A stretch of DNA of 64,000 nt, taken from contig JABTUL010000001.1 of NCBI GenBank assembly GCA_015075425.1, forward strand, positions 2,170,001 to 2,234,000, given 5' to 3'. Source of the DNA: Spirochaetales bacterium (GTDB taxonomy: Bacteria > Spirochaetota > Leptospiria > Leptospirales > Leptonemataceae). This document shows positions 1 through 9,028 of the stretch, one piece after another (position 1 is the first letter of the stretch; the number at the start of each line of letters is the position of its first letter). Both the position numbers and the translations under genes were made by a program. The notes below the pieces were generated by a model. That model did not search any database and had not been told where the DNA came from. It saw only the letters and a program-made list of their open reading frames with translations.

Positions 1-1
1 C

Positions 2-1639
2 GTTGTCGCCTTGCTGCTACTTGGCAGTCTATCCGCTTCAAAGCAACTGGAGAATGGCAGCACCGTCAGCCCGACTTTCCAGAACCTGGAACATCAGGGA
101 ACAGAGATTTTTCGCAGTCAAGATAACACGGAAGATATTCGGCTCAGCCGTTCGCTCAGTGGACAAAAGGCCGATGAGCTGCTGGATCTGGATTTTGAGA
201 CGGAGCATCCGGCCACTCTGCGAGATGAAGCCGGTCGTTTTCAGATCCGGCAATCCAGCTATATCAGATCGGCCGACGCAAGGATGGGCCATGCCGCCGC
301 CCTGTTCAGCCGCAAAGAGCATCGCATCGTTATCGATTCTCCGGCTCAGGTCTGGCCCTTCAGCGGATCACTCCAGAGCTTCAGTGTGCAGATGTGGATC
401 AAACCGCTGCACTTCTTTGCCCGCAGCAGCCTGTTCAAACGTGAACTTCCGGACCTGGCTTTCCGGCAGGGCCGGGACCGCAGATTCGAACTCTACATCA
501 AAAATGAAATTCTCGTGGCCGATTTTCAAAATGTTTTTCAAATCGACGACAGGCCCGTCCCAGTACTGCTGACTTCGCGCAGCAAAATCCCCATTGGACG
601 GTGGACTCACGTAACTGCCTCCTACGATGAAACAAACGGCACGGTCAGCCTGTTCATCAATGGCGAAGAGCATCAGGTAGAAAAATTGCCCATTGGAGCA
701 CGGGCCTTCATCAGTGAAAGAGATCGCTCGCCTATCGTTCTATGCGAAAACTACTCCGGACTGATGGATGAACTCAATCTTTCCCGGGGAACACCGCTTC
801 CGCAAAGCAGCAGTTACGGACAACTTCACATGGAACACAACAGGCCGGTTCAGGCAGAGGGCATAGCCCGCTCCTCGGTGGAAAAACTACCGGAAGTAGC
901 AGAAAGGGCCAGAATCTCCTACCGCTCTGAAGTTCCGGAGGGATCGGTGCTTCAAGTGTACTTTCGATCCTCGCTGCGTCCTTTTGATTCTGATACAAAA
1001 GAAAATCTATTGCCCTGGAAAATCTTTTACGACCGGACCGGACCTTTGCAACCTTTTCAATACTATCAGTGGAAAGCTGTATTCAAAGCCGATGCAAAGG
1101 GAAAGCAAAGCCCGGTATTGAAGTCTGTTTTTCTGAGCTATGATCCGGCTCGTGCTCCAGATCCGGTCCAGGATCTGCGCCTCGTTCCCGGATTTTCCCG
1201 CGATGAACAGGTTTGCCTGGAATGGAGCCTGCTCCCGGAAACCGAAGGAGCGGTCCGCTACGAAATCTACTACGGCTACCATCCTGATGAAATGGTGGGA
1301 CTCATCGCCTCCATGCGCCGCGAAGGTCTTCCTGCCCCGATTGTCCGCCTGAATGCCACACTTCTGCCGCAGAATGAAGAAGACAAAAGGCAGCGCGATC
1401 GCATCCGCGATCCCTCGCTCTTTTTGTACAACAAAATGCGTTTGATCATTGATAACAATCTCCTATCAATGAACATGGCCCGGAATCGGCAGCGCAGCAT
1501 GCCTTTTCTTGAGAATGGCCGGGTAGTGTATTTCAAAGTGGTTGCAGTAAAGAGCAATCCCGTGGAACTGCGATCCGCACCTTCCCGGACTGTGTCTGTG
1601 GAGCTGCGAGCCAGATCCGATTCCGGAAATGGATTTTAG
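2..1639 (+). CDS. LamG/Fn3-like surface protein, 5' end outside window
   Basis: The frame is open to the left edge and begins with a hydrophobic run (VVALLLLGSLSAS) that looks like the end of a signal peptide, so the true start lies upstream. Residues of about 80-240 resemble a concanavalin/LamG jelly-roll fold: the region has alternating beta-like segments, including PIGRWTHVTASYDETNG and SLFINGEE, which are typical of this fold. The C-terminal half looks like Fn3 or similar beta-sandwich repeats (RYEIYYGYHPDEM). The protein is probably exported and faces the periplasm or cell surface. The substrate is unknown. It ends 33 bases before the mutase gene on the same strand, so the two may be co-transcribed, but no functional link is evident. 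The family call is by sequence feel; the fold is likely, the role is not known. Confidence 0.6.
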   Translation, partial: VVALLLLGSLSASKQLENGSTVSPTFQNLEHQGTEIFRSQDNTEDIRLSRSLSGQKADELLDLDFETEHPATLRDEAGRFQIRQSSYIRSADARMGHAAALFSRKEHRIVIDSPAQVWPFSGSLQSFSVQMWIKPLHFFARSSLFKRELPDLAFRQGRDRRFELYIKNEILVADFQNVFQIDDRPVPVLLTSRSKIPIGRWTHVTASYDETNGTVSLFINGEEHQVEKLPIGARAFISERDRSPIVLCENYSGLMDELNLSRGTPLPQSSSYGQLHMEHNRPVQAEGIARSSVEKLPEVAERARISYRSEVPEGSVLQVYFRSSLRPFDSDTKENLLPWKIFYDRTGPLQPFQYYQWKAVFKADAKGKQSPVLKSVFLSYDPARAPDPVQDLRLVPGFSRDEQVCLEWSLLPETEGAVRYEIYYGYHPDEMVGLIASMRREGLPAPIVRLNATLLPQNEEDKRQRDRIRDPSLFLYNKMRLIIDNNLLSMNMARNRQRSMPFLENGRVVYFKVVAVKSNPVELRSAPSRTVSVELRARSDSGNGF

Positions 1640-1672
1640 TTGTCCTCCAGGAGTCGGTCTTCCGTATAACCT

Positions 1673-4600
1673 GTGCCCGTTCATCCCATTCGATTCATCA
1701 GCGCTGCCGCGCTTTTTGATGGCCACGATGCCTCCATTAATATCATTCGCCGGATTCTGATGTCGTCCGGTGCGGAAGTCATCCACCTGGGTCACAATCG
1801 GGCCGTTGAAGAGGTGGCCATCGCAGCAATCCAGGAAGATGTGCAGGGAGTCGCGATTTCCAGTTACCAGGGCGGCCACGTTGAATATTTCGAGTTTCTA
1901 AGGCAGAGCCTGGATGAACGCGGAGGGGCTCATATTGAGGTTTTTGGGGGTGGCGGCGGCGTAATCATCCCGGAAGAGATCGCTCGCCTGTCTCAAAAAG
2001 CCGTGCGGCGCATTTACACACCGGAAGATGGTCGTCTTATGGGGCTGCAGGGCATCATCCAGGACATGCTGGAGCACACCGATTTCGATCCATCCGCACA
2101 GATCCCGGACTTTCCACCCCTGTCGTTTCGGGCCACTGCAGCTACCATCAGCGCTCTGGAAAAAGGAATTCCTCTGGAACTGCCACCGCGAAGCTCCCCG
2201 GTCCTTGGCATCACCGGACCGGGAGGCGCCGGCAAATCCTCACTGTGCGACGAACTTATACTGCGGCTGCTCGAACACAATGCGGAGCTAAAAATTGCCA
2301 TCCTGGCGGTGGACCCCACAAGGCCCAGATCCGGCGGAGCGCTTCTGGGCGACCGCATTCGCTTCAATTCTCTTGCCCTTTTTCCGGAAAGACTGTATTT
2401 CCGCTCACTGGCCACTCGCGGTGCAGATGTCAGCACATCTCCGGTACTCAAGGCAGCCTGTAATGCGCTCTCGCTTGCCGGATACGATTTAATCATCATA
2501 GAAACGGGCGGCAGCGGCCAGGCTGACGCGGCTATCGTTCCCCTGTGCGATTATACGCTTTACGTAATGACTCCCGAATTTGGAGCCCCCAGCCAGCTGG
2601 AAAAAATCGCCATGCTGGATTACGCAAACCTGGTGGCCATCAATAAGGTGGATAAAAGCGGGAGCCTTGATGCTATAGACTACGTAAGAAAACAGTTGCA
2701 ACGCAATCGCGAAGCCTTTCAGGAGCCACCAGATAGCATGCCGGTCTTTCCCACAACGGCCAGTCGCTTCCATGATGCTGGCGTGGATGCCTTAAGCCGT
2801 GCTCTCTGCCAGATCTTACCGCTGCATTTACGGGAAGTCCCACCGTCCGTGAAGCGGATGGATGCGGAACTCTTACCTGGCGGCCGGCGAAGGTATCTCT
2901 CGGAAATTGCTGACCGCCTGCGTACTTACCGTAGCGAAAGTCTGACGATGGCCCGGCGGGCCGCACTGGTGGAGGCCCTGCAACTATCGTCGGAGGGGGC
3001 GTCGTCGGGAGTAAAGGAAGAACTGGAAGAGCGCCGGCGCAAGGAAGAGGATAGCCTGGATCCTGATCTAAGGAACTGGCTTGCGGACTGGCCGCGAAAA
3101 AAGGCAGAACTTTCCGCAGAGAAAACCCGTTACCGGGTCCGCGAAGAGTGGATAGAGCAAAAATTGAAATTTACAAGCCTGGCCGGACTCCATCTCCCCG
3201 TCGTCGCCCTGCCGGATCTATACAGTGCCTACGATCTATCTCTCTTTTACTACAAAGAAAACCTGCCGGGATCCTTTCCTTTCACGGCCGGTGTCTTCCC
3301 CTATCGCAAAGCCGACGAAATGCCTACAAGGATGTTTGCCGGCGAAGGCGGTCCGGAACGCACCAATGGTCGCTTTCACTATCTTTCGCAGAATCAAACG
3401 GCCACAAGACTGTCCACCGCATTCGACTCGGTCACACTCTATGGAGAAGACCCGGGCCACCGACCCGATGTCTATGGCAAAATTGGCAATGCCGGTGTCA
3501 GCGTGGCCACCCTGGATGATTGCAAACGCCTCTACAGTGGATTCGATCTGATCCATCCCTCCACCAGCGTGAGTATGACCATCAACGGTCCGGCACCCAT
3601 TATCCTGGCCTTCTTTCTGAATACGGCCATTGACCAGGCGGTGGAAGATCATTTGACCCGCAGCGGTAGAAAATGGGAAGCGCAAAAGAAAATCGAGGAA
3701 TGGTACCGCGAAAGAGGCCTCCCCCAACCGCAGTACAGAAAGGCCCTGCCCTCCGGTCACAATGGCCAGGGTCTTCTGTCCCTCGGGATTTCCGCTGAAG
3801 AAATCATAGAACGTGAAACCTATGAAAATATTAAGGCCACGGTACTCAACCGTGTCCGCGGCACTGTTCAGGCCGATATCCTCAAAGAGGATCAGGCGCA
3901 AAATACCTGTATCTTTTCCACGGAATTTGCGCTGCGCATGATGGGCGATGTACAGGCCTATTTCATTGAGCAGAAGGTTCGTAATTTTTATTCCGTCAGT
4001 ATTTCCGGGTACCACATCGCAGAGGCTGGCGCCAATCCCATCACTCAGCTCGCATTCACACTGGCCAACGGGTTTACCTATGCAGAGTACTATCGCAGTC
4101 GCGGCATGCACATCGATGATTTTGCGCCCAACTTCAGTTTCTTTTTTAGCAATGGACTGGACGCCGAATATGCAGTCATTGGCCGCGTTGCGCGACGCAT
4201 CTGGGCTGTGGCCATGCGCCATCTTTATGGAGCCAATGAACGCTCCCAGAAACTCAAATACCATATCCAGACCAGCGGCCGCTCTCTGCACGCAAGAGAG
4301 ATCGACTTCAATGACATTCGCACCACACTGCAGGCCCTCTATGCTATCTATGATAATTGTAATTCTTTACATACAAATTCCTACGATGAAGCGGTAACGA
4401 CTCCTACGGAAGAATCGGTACGCCGGGCGCTGGCCATTCAGCTCATCATCAATCAGGAACTGGGCCTCAATCAATGTCACAACCCCGTTCAGGGTGCCTA
4501 CATCATTTCAGAACTCACCGATCTTGTCGAAGAGGCAGTTCTTATGGAATTTGACCGATTGACGGAACGCGGCGGAGTACTCGGTGCCATGGAGACGATG

Positions 4601-4954
4601 TACCAGCGCAGCAAGATCCAGTCGGAATCTCTCTTTTATGAGGAACAAAAACATTCCGGCGCTCTACCCATCATCGGCATCAATACTTTCCTTGGCTCAT
4701 CTGCCGGAATGGACACGGTGAAGGAAGTGATTCGTTCTACGGACGCAGAAAAAGAGGAGCAAATCACCGCAACCAGACAATTTCAGGAAGCGCACCGCCT
4801 GAAGGCGGAGACCGCTCTTTTGCGTTTGAAGCAGGCGGCCTGGCGTGGCGACAATATATTCAAAGAACTTATGGAAACGGTCAAAGTGGCCAGTCTGGGG
4901 CAGATTTCCCGCGCGCTCTATGAAACAGGCGGACGCTACCGGCGCAGCATGTAA
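1673..4954 (+). CDS. icmF: fused isobutyryl-CoA mutase (IcmF)
   Basis: Adenosylcobalamin-dependent mutase that interconverts isobutyryl-CoA and n-butyryl-CoA, with its own G-protein chaperone built in. The domain order is that of IcmF: an N-terminal B12-binding domain (DGHDAS with the axial histidine at His18, then SSYQGGH and a GGGGG loop), a MeaB-like GTPase domain with a P-loop (GPGGAGKSS) near residue 185, and a C-terminal TIM-barrel mutase domain. Length 1093 aa is normal for the family. Two positions argue against methylmalonyl-CoA as substrate: Phe555 in RMFAGEG stands where methylmalonyl-CoA mutase has Tyr, and Gln743 in DQAQNT stands where that enzyme has Arg. The start is GTG at 1673; no other good start lies nearby. 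It may act in branched fatty-acid or valine carbon flow. Confidence 0.93.
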   Translation: MPVHPIRFISAAALFDGHDASINIIRRILMSSGAEVIHLGHNRAVEEVAIAAIQEDVQGVAISSYQGGHVEYFEFLRQSLDERGGAHIEVFGGGGGVIIPEEIARLSQKAVRRIYTPEDGRLMGLQGIIQDMLEHTDFDPSAQIPDFPPLSFRATAATISALEKGIPLELPPRSSPVLGITGPGGAGKSSLCDELILRLLEHNAELKIAILAVDPTRPRSGGALLGDRIRFNSLALFPERLYFRSLATRGADVSTSPVLKAACNALSLAGYDLIIIETGGSGQADAAIVPLCDYTLYVMTPEFGAPSQLEKIAMLDYANLVAINKVDKSGSLDAIDYVRKQLQRNREAFQEPPDSMPVFPTTASRFHDAGVDALSRALCQILPLHLREVPPSVKRMDAELLPGGRRRYLSEIADRLRTYRSESLTMARRAALVEALQLSSEGASSGVKEELEERRRKEEDSLDPDLRNWLADWPRKKAELSAEKTRYRVREEWIEQKLKFTSLAGLHLPVVALPDLYSAYDLSLFYYKENLPGSFPFTAGVFPYRKADEMPTRMFAGEGGPERTNGRFHYLSQNQTATRLSTAFDSVTLYGEDPGHRPDVYGKIGNAGVSVATLDDCKRLYSGFDLIHPSTSVSMTINGPAPIILAFFLNTAIDQAVEDHLTRSGRKWEAQKKIEEWYRERGLPQPQYRKALPSGHNGQGLLSLGISAEEIIERETYENIKATVLNRVRGTVQADILKEDQAQNTCIFSTEFALRMMGDVQAYFIEQKVRNFYSVSISGYHIAEAGANPITQLAFTLANGFTYAEYYRSRGMHIDDFAPNFSFFFSNGLDAEYAVIGRVARRIWAVAMRHLYGANERSQKLKYHIQTSGRSLHAREIDFNDIRTTLQALYAIYDNCNSLHTNSYDEAVTTPTEESVRRALAIQLIINQELGLNQCHNPVQGAYIISELTDLVEEAVLMEFDRLTERGGVLGAMETMYQRSKIQSESLFYEEQKHSGALPIIGINTFLGSSAGMDTVKEVIRSTDAEKEEQITATRQFQEAHRLKAETALLRLKQAAWRGDNIFKELMETVKVASLGQISRALYETGGRYRRSM

Positions 4955-4956
4955 GA

Positions 4957-5253
4957 TTACGCACGCAGGCTCAAAAACTCACCGGCCTCATAGTGCCCAG
5001 GATACGGTCGGGCAATCATCAGGAGTTGTTTGATATCTTCCAGGCTGATCACCTGCTTGAGTCTCTCTTCCGGGCTGAGCGTGGTGGGACGCAAAAGAGT
5101 TTTCTCGCGATCCTTGATACGGGAGGATTCCCGGAAAACGTCCATTGACGGCTGGTTTCCTGCCTGCGGCTTCTGTTCTTTTCGTGGAGTTTCCTCCACC
5201 GGAGGCCGGGAACGGTGATCGCGAAAATTCAGGGATGCAGTTTCTACAGTCAT
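4957..5253 (-). CDS. small hypothetical protein
   Basis: A 98-residue soluble, charged protein that I do not recognise. The N-terminal half is proline- and lysine-rich and probably disordered; the C-terminal half (SPEERLKQVISLEDIKQLL, then PYPGHYEAGEFLSLRA) looks helical and more conserved. I chose ATG at 5253 because an AGGAGG ribosome site lies seven bases upstream; a GTG two codons earlier is less well placed. It converges on icmF with only two bases between the stops. It could be a small regulatory or flagellar-associated protein, but nothing in the sequence shows this. Confidence 0.6.
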   Translation of the reverse strand: MTVETASLNFRDHRSRPPVEETPRKEQKPQAGNQPSMDVFRESSRIKDREKTLLRPTTLSPEERLKQVISLEDIKQLLMIARPYPGHYEAGEFLSLRA

Positions 5254-5333
5254 AAGCACTCCTCCTTCTCTCGACTACTACAGTACAGCATTCGGAAAAA
5301 TGCGCCAGAAGCCATACAATTTTTTCTAAAAAA

Positions 5334-6377
5334 TCACGACTCGAGAGCAGCAGCCCCGTGGCCTTCAAGAATGATGGTGCCTTCCCGCAGTATCTTCTGG
5401 AAAACCCCCCGGACCTCCACCTTCTGACCTGGTTTAAATTCGGGGTTGCGGCTGAAAAACACGCGCACCTGTACCCCATCGGCCTGGAAAAGAAAATCCC
5501 GCTCTCCAGCGAATAAAATCTGGCCCTTCCAGCGCACCCGGACACCACGCAGGGCAAAGGGGGCTTTTTGCACTTCGGAGACGCTGATGGGATCGTCAAA
5601 ATCCGGCGCAAAAAAAACCGACTGCCGCAGGGTTGTAGCCCGCTCCTTGACCTCAAAACCGGCATTGGAAAGCTCGAGTTTCCCCAGAAGACGGAGCACC
5701 GCATTGGGCTTCCCCTCTTCCTGGAAACGCTGAATTTCTGCGAAATCGGCTTTGATCTCATCCACGGAGGCATACAGAGTCTCTGGCCTGTCATCTTTCC
5801 CGTAGGAAGCGGGCGGGATGAGCGTGATGTGGGCTGGAGGCAAAAGCTCGGGACGGCCATCCGTTCCCCATGTCCGGTAGAAATAAAAGGCAAGGAAAAG
5901 AAGAAGGGTCCCCAACAAAAAAGCCAGCCCCCAGCGCAGCACAGAACGATTCAAAAAAGTCCGGCGAAAGGGCCGGCGTTGCACAGGAATATACTCGCGA
6001 AAATTGGCCGGGATGCGAATGTCTTCAAGCACCGCTTCCTCTCCCTGTTTGACACGCTCAATCAGCTGGTCGGCCAGCGTCTGGGAGGGATCCATCTGTA
6101 GTATTTCTGTCCAGCAGATCAAAGCCTGATCAAAACGCCGGTGGTGCAGCTGAATGTAGGCTTCCAGGTAGTGATAGTCCGGTCCAGAGCCCGTCGCTTT
6201 ACCAAAAGAGCGAACCCACTCCTCTGCTTGATAGACATGTCCAAGGCCAAACAAAGAAAGCGATCCTAAATAGAAAACCTCCGGATCCACTTCTTTCTGA
6301 CCGCGCAGATCCGAAACCATGCGAAAGGCTTCCTCATAGCGGCCTTCTTCCAGCAGACGTCGCGCTGGATCAAGCAC
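5334..6377 (-). CDS. TPR-containing membrane protein with OB-like C-terminus
   Basis: About 347 residues. The N-terminal half has TPR-like helical hairpins (ARRLLEEGRYEEAFRMVSDL, then YHYLEAYIQLHHRRFDQALI). One membrane segment follows (WGLAFLLGTLLLFLAFYFY, near residue 160), preceded by arginines, so the TPR part is probably cytoplasmic and the C-terminus outside the inner membrane. The last 90 residues (VRVRWKGQILFAGERDFLFQ, VRVFFSRNPEFKPGQKVEVRG) resemble an OB-fold. The open frame runs 51 codons further upstream into aroQ; I prefer GTG at 6377, which overlaps the aroQ stop (GTGCTTGA) and has a GGGGG stretch just upstream. The overlap suggests translation coupled to aroQ. Function unknown. 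Confidence 0.6.
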   Translation of the reverse strand: MLDPARRLLEEGRYEEAFRMVSDLRGQKEVDPEVFYLGSLSLFGLGHVYQAEEWVRSFGKATGSGPDYHYLEAYIQLHHRRFDQALICWTEILQMDPSQTLADQLIERVKQGEEAVLEDIRIPANFREYIPVQRRPFRRTFLNRSVLRWGLAFLLGTLLLFLAFYFYRTWGTDGRPELLPPAHITLIPPASYGKDDRPETLYASVDEIKADFAEIQRFQEEGKPNAVLRLLGKLELSNAGFEVKERATTLRQSVFFAPDFDDPISVSEVQKAPFALRGVRVRWKGQILFAGERDFLFQADGVQVRVFFSRNPEFKPGQKVEVRGVFQKILREGTIILEGHGAAALES

Positions 6378-6816
6378 CTTGCCCCCGAATCCGTCCCAGA
6401 AGACCTTGCAAAGCCAGGTCATAGCCGGTCGTCCCAAAACCAACGACAATACCGGCAGCACCGGCGGATAGATGTGAGTGATGGCGAAACGATTCGCGGG
6501 CGTATACATTGGAAATATGAATTTCGACAAATGGCAAAGCCACAGATGTCAGCGCATCGGCCAGGGCCAGACTGGTATGGGTCAGCGCTCCCGCATTGAT
6601 CAAGATTCCCTGAAATTCCGTCGGGGCCGACTGGATACGATCAATGAGTTCTCCTTCATGATTGGATTGAAACGTAGTTAGCCTGGCGCCCAGGTCCTCT
6701 GCGAGCCTGCACAGCCTGTCATGAATGCTCTGCTGCGTATCCGTACCGTAGATGTGCGGTTCACGGCGGCCGAGCAAATTCAGGTTGGGTCCCTGCAAAA
6801 GTAACACGTTTATCAT
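6370..6816 (-). CDS. aroQ: 3-dehydroquinate dehydratase, type II
   Basis: Converts 3-dehydroquinate to 3-dehydroshikimate in the shikimate pathway. The 148 residues match the type II enzyme in length and layout: the LLLQGPNLNLLGRREPHIYG start with the catalytic Tyr23, NHEGELIDRI, the loop INAGALTHTS, and the substrate-binding segment VEIHISNVYARESFR. ATG at 6816 is the natural start; the open frame upstream lies inside aroB. The start lies one base after the aroB stop, so the two consecutive pathway enzymes are in one operon. The conserved residue after N in the GALTHTS loop is Ala rather than the usual Pro, a mild oddity. Confidence 0.95.
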   Translation of the reverse strand: MINVLLLQGPNLNLLGRREPHIYGTDTQQSIHDRLCRLAEDLGARLTTFQSNHEGELIDRIQSAPTEFQGILINAGALTHTSLALADALTSVALPFVEIHISNVYARESFRHHSHLSAGAAGIVVGFGTTGYDLALQGLLGRIRGQGA

Positions 6817-6817
6817 A

Positions 6818-7924
6818 TTAACCGTACCTTTCCTTCTGCTCTTCCCAGGCCCGCCGAAAATCGGCCGCACTCACCTCCTGACCCATGCGTGGCTGACCCG
6901 GTGCGGCAAGCAAAATGAATCGTGGACTGCCTCCCACTGATTTTTTATCATAGAGCATATGCTCATAAAGATGATCTGCCAGAAGGCCGGCTGTATCCAG
7001 AGGCAACTGCAGAGCTTCCAGCATGGATCGCATGATCTCAAAATCCCGGTCAGACAGACCGGTCAGACGACGGGACAGAAGCAGCATGGTAAAAAGACCC
7101 CGCGAAACTGCCTCTCCATGAGCAAATCGCTGGTAGTGGGTCAGAGACTCCAGAGCGTGTGCCGTAGTATGGCCCAGGTTGAGAATGGCGCGAACGCCAT
7201 GCTCATGTTCATCCTGAGAAACAACACCGGCCTTAAAGGCAATAGAATCCAGAAGGCAGCGATGAAAAGGATCCGACTGGGGATCGCGCAAATGGTTCAG
7301 GTGGGTACGTAGTTCCGTGAGCAGTCGGCCTTCCGGGTCCAGAAAAGCGTGTTTGACCATTTCCGCAAGCCCGCAACGCCATTCCCTTTCCGGCAGAGTG
7401 AGGAAATGGTCGGTATTGCAGCAGACCATCCGGGGCTGGTAGAACGCACCTACCATATTTTTTCCGAGAGCCACGTTGACGGCAACCTTACCACCCACAC
7501 TGGAATCTACGGCTGCAAGTAACGTGGTGGGAAACTGGTAAAAAGCCACGCCTCGCAGAATGGTGGCGGCCACAAAACCGGCAAAATCACCAACAACTCC
7601 ACCACCAAGAGCAAATATGGCAGCGTGGCGGTCGATTCCCTGACGGATCAGCTGGTTGTATACTTTTTCCAGATGGGCGAACTGTTTGGCCTCCTCGCCT
7701 TCTTCCATAAGGAAGAGCCGCTCGCGGGCATCGTCTCCCAGAAGATCGGCCCAGCGGGCAAGGAACGGATCCACGATCAGTGACTGTAGATTGCGTTGCG
7801 AAATCAAAAAAATTCGACTGTGTTTGCGTTTGTGGATCGCCGACTTGATGTAATCGGGCCAGCCAGCGCCGGCTGTAATGGGATACTCAACCCCGCCGGG
7901 AAGTTTGACTTTCAGTTCAATCAT
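6818..7924 (-). CDS. aroB: 3-dehydroquinate synthase
   Basis: Makes 3-dehydroquinate from DAHP with NAD and a divalent metal, the second step of the shikimate pathway; cytoplasmic. The 368 residues show the family landmarks: ALGGGVVGDFAGFVAAT (NAD-binding), FYQFPTTLLAAVDSSVGGK, NMVGAFYQPRMV, and the metal-binding segment LNLGHTTAHALE followed by HGEAVSRG. It overlaps the rnc end by eight bases and precedes aroQ by one base, so it lies in the middle of the acpP-rnc-aroB-aroQ run. Grouping an RNase with aro genes is not functional in any known way and probably reflects gene packing. Confidence 0.95.
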   Translation of the reverse strand: MIELKVKLPGGVEYPITAGAGWPDYIKSAIHKRKHSRIFLISQRNLQSLIVDPFLARWADLLGDDARERLFLMEEGEEAKQFAHLEKVYNQLIRQGIDRHAAIFALGGGVVGDFAGFVAATILRGVAFYQFPTTLLAAVDSSVGGKVAVNVALGKNMVGAFYQPRMVCCNTDHFLTLPEREWRCGLAEMVKHAFLDPEGRLLTELRTHLNHLRDPQSDPFHRCLLDSIAFKAGVVSQDEHEHGVRAILNLGHTTAHALESLTHYQRFAHGEAVSRGLFTMLLLSRRLTGLSDRDFEIMRSMLEALQLPLDTAGLLADHLYEHMLYDKKSVGGSPRFILLAAPGQPRMGQEVSAADFRRAWEEQKERYG

Positions 7925-8645
7925 GCCTTTCTACCTGTTTCAAGGCGGCAAAGGCTGCCTTTTGTTCGGCACTTTTGCGGGAATAGCCCTGACCACGGGC
8001 AAGCTCTTTACCATCGACGATTACGGCGACCTCAAAATAAGGACGATGATCGGGACCTGTCTCTGCGATCAATCGATAGGTGGGTATTTGCTTTTTCTTC
8101 TTCTGATAGAACTCCTGCAATGCTGATTTGGCATTGCGTCCGCGTGCCGGAAGAGCGGGACTCGCCAGAAAAGGTGCAAGCGCATCAAGAGTGAAGCGGC
8201 GAGCCACATCCAGCCCCCGATCCAGATAAATGGCGGCCACCAGAGCCTCAAAAAGATCTGCCAGAGTGGAGGGGCGACTTCTTCCACCGCTCTGCGTCTC
8301 CCCCTTCCCCATGCGAATGTAAGAACCCAGTTCCAGAGTTGCTGCGGCAGTGGCCAGAGTTTCCTCAGAAACAACGGCAGATTTAATGCGCGCCATATCT
8401 CCTTCCCGTAAGGCGGGCAGTTGCTCAAAGAGGTAGCGGCTGACGATCAAACCGACCACAGAATCACCAAGAAATTCGAGGCGTTCATTGTCTTCGCACT
8501 GCCCGTCCTGTTCATTGACGAAAGAGGAATGAGTGAAGGCCGTTTCCAGCCACGAAATCTGCTGCCAGGTAATTCCGATTCTCTGCTGTAAATGCTCTAA
8601 AGAGTGCTGCGAGGCGGGTTTCAAAAGAAAAACAGAGGGCCGCAA
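7917..8645 (-). CDS. rnc: ribonuclease III
   Basis: Double-strand-specific endoribonuclease that processes rRNA precursors and some mRNAs. The signature NERLEFLGDS lies at residues 53-62 and carries the metal-binding acidic residues; a second acidic patch is in LADLFEALVAAIYLD. A dsRNA-binding domain forms the C-terminus (SALQEFYQKKKKQIPTYRLI, then KELARGQGYSRKSAEQKAA). Length 242 aa fits. No ATG exists upstream of the catalytic domain; TTG at 8645 is the best start because GGAGG lies about eight bases before it. That start sits in the loop of a hairpin (see 8635-8657). Confidence 0.94.
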   Translation of the reverse strand: MRPSVFLLKPASQHSLEHLQQRIGITWQQISWLETAFTHSSFVNEQDGQCEDNERLEFLGDSVVGLIVSRYLFEQLPALREGDMARIKSAVVSEETLATAAATLELGSYIRMGKGETQSGGRSRPSTLADLFEALVAAIYLDRGLDVARRFTLDALAPFLASPALPARGRNAKSALQEFYQKKKKQIPTYRLIAETGPDHRPYFEVAVIVDGKELARGQGYSRKSAEQKAAFAALKQVERHD

Positions 8646-8657
8646 GGGCCGGCCCTC
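8635..8657 (-). promoter_or_regulatory. hairpin covering the rnc ribosome site and start codon
   Basis: On the minus strand GAGGGCCG pairs with CGGCCCTC over eight bases around a seven-base loop, GCCCTTG. The 5' arm contains the GGAGG-type ribosome site of rnc, the loop contains its TTG start, and a U-rich run (TGTTTTTCTTTTG) follows. The acpP stop lies seven bases upstream. Seen as a terminator, it would end acpP transcripts; seen as an RNA switch, it would hide the rnc start. Known rnc mRNAs in other bacteria are cut by RNase III in their own leader hairpin, though this stem is short for a substrate. Confidence 0.55.
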
Positions 8658-8663
8658 CAGGTT

Positions 8664-8903
8664 TTATGATTGGTGTTCGTTGATGTACTTTTCTACATCG
8701 CCCACGGTCTGGATTTTTTCTGCATCTTCATCAGAGATTTCGATGCCGAATTCTTCTTCCAGGGCCATGACCAGTTCCACTGTGTCCAGTGAATCTGCGC
8801 CGAGATCATCGATGAAGTGAGCTTCCGGAGTTACTTCCGATTCATCCACACCGAGTTGCTCGACAATGATGGCCTTAACCTTTTCCATTATTTCAGACGC
8901 CAT
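8664..8903 (-). CDS. acpP: acyl carrier protein
   Basis: Carries growing acyl chains on a phosphopantetheine arm during fatty acid synthesis. The 79-residue acidic protein has the modification site GADSLD with Ser38, and the typical helix II-III sequence ([18 protein letters not shown]). ATG at 8903 has a GGAGG ribosome site seven bases upstream (GGAGGCCTAAAATG). It is followed by a hairpin and then rnc; fabG lies upstream on the same strand 125 bases away. The fabG-acpP-rnc order is common in bacteria. Confidence 0.97.
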   Translation of the reverse strand: MASEIMEKVKAIIVEQLGVDESEVTPEAHFIDDLGADSLDTVELVMALEEEFGIEISDEDAEKIQTVGDVEKYINEHQS

Positions 8904-9028
8904 TTTAGGCCTCCATTAATGTATTATGCGCCACAAATGAGAGTGGCAAAACCTGGCGCTATCTGATTTAGGACAGGTTTCCGGGCAAGTGGAAAACGCA
9001 AAAAAACTGGCGATTTCGCACTTTTTTT
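8904..9028 (-). promoter_or_regulatory. acpP upstream region with possible promoter
   Basis: Between fabG and acpP. On the minus strand TTGCCA and CATAAT stand 15 bases apart about 20 bases before the acpP ribosome site, a possible sigma-70 promoter with a short spacer. Near the fabG stop lies a weak GCGA/TCGC stem followed by seven T, a possible poor terminator. Both calls are by eye only. Confidence 0.3.

Noticed and set aside
3236-4291. 351-residue open frame on the minus strand inside the mutase gene
   Set aside because: It lies wholly antisense to a gene with full family similarity, and its translation resembles no known protein.
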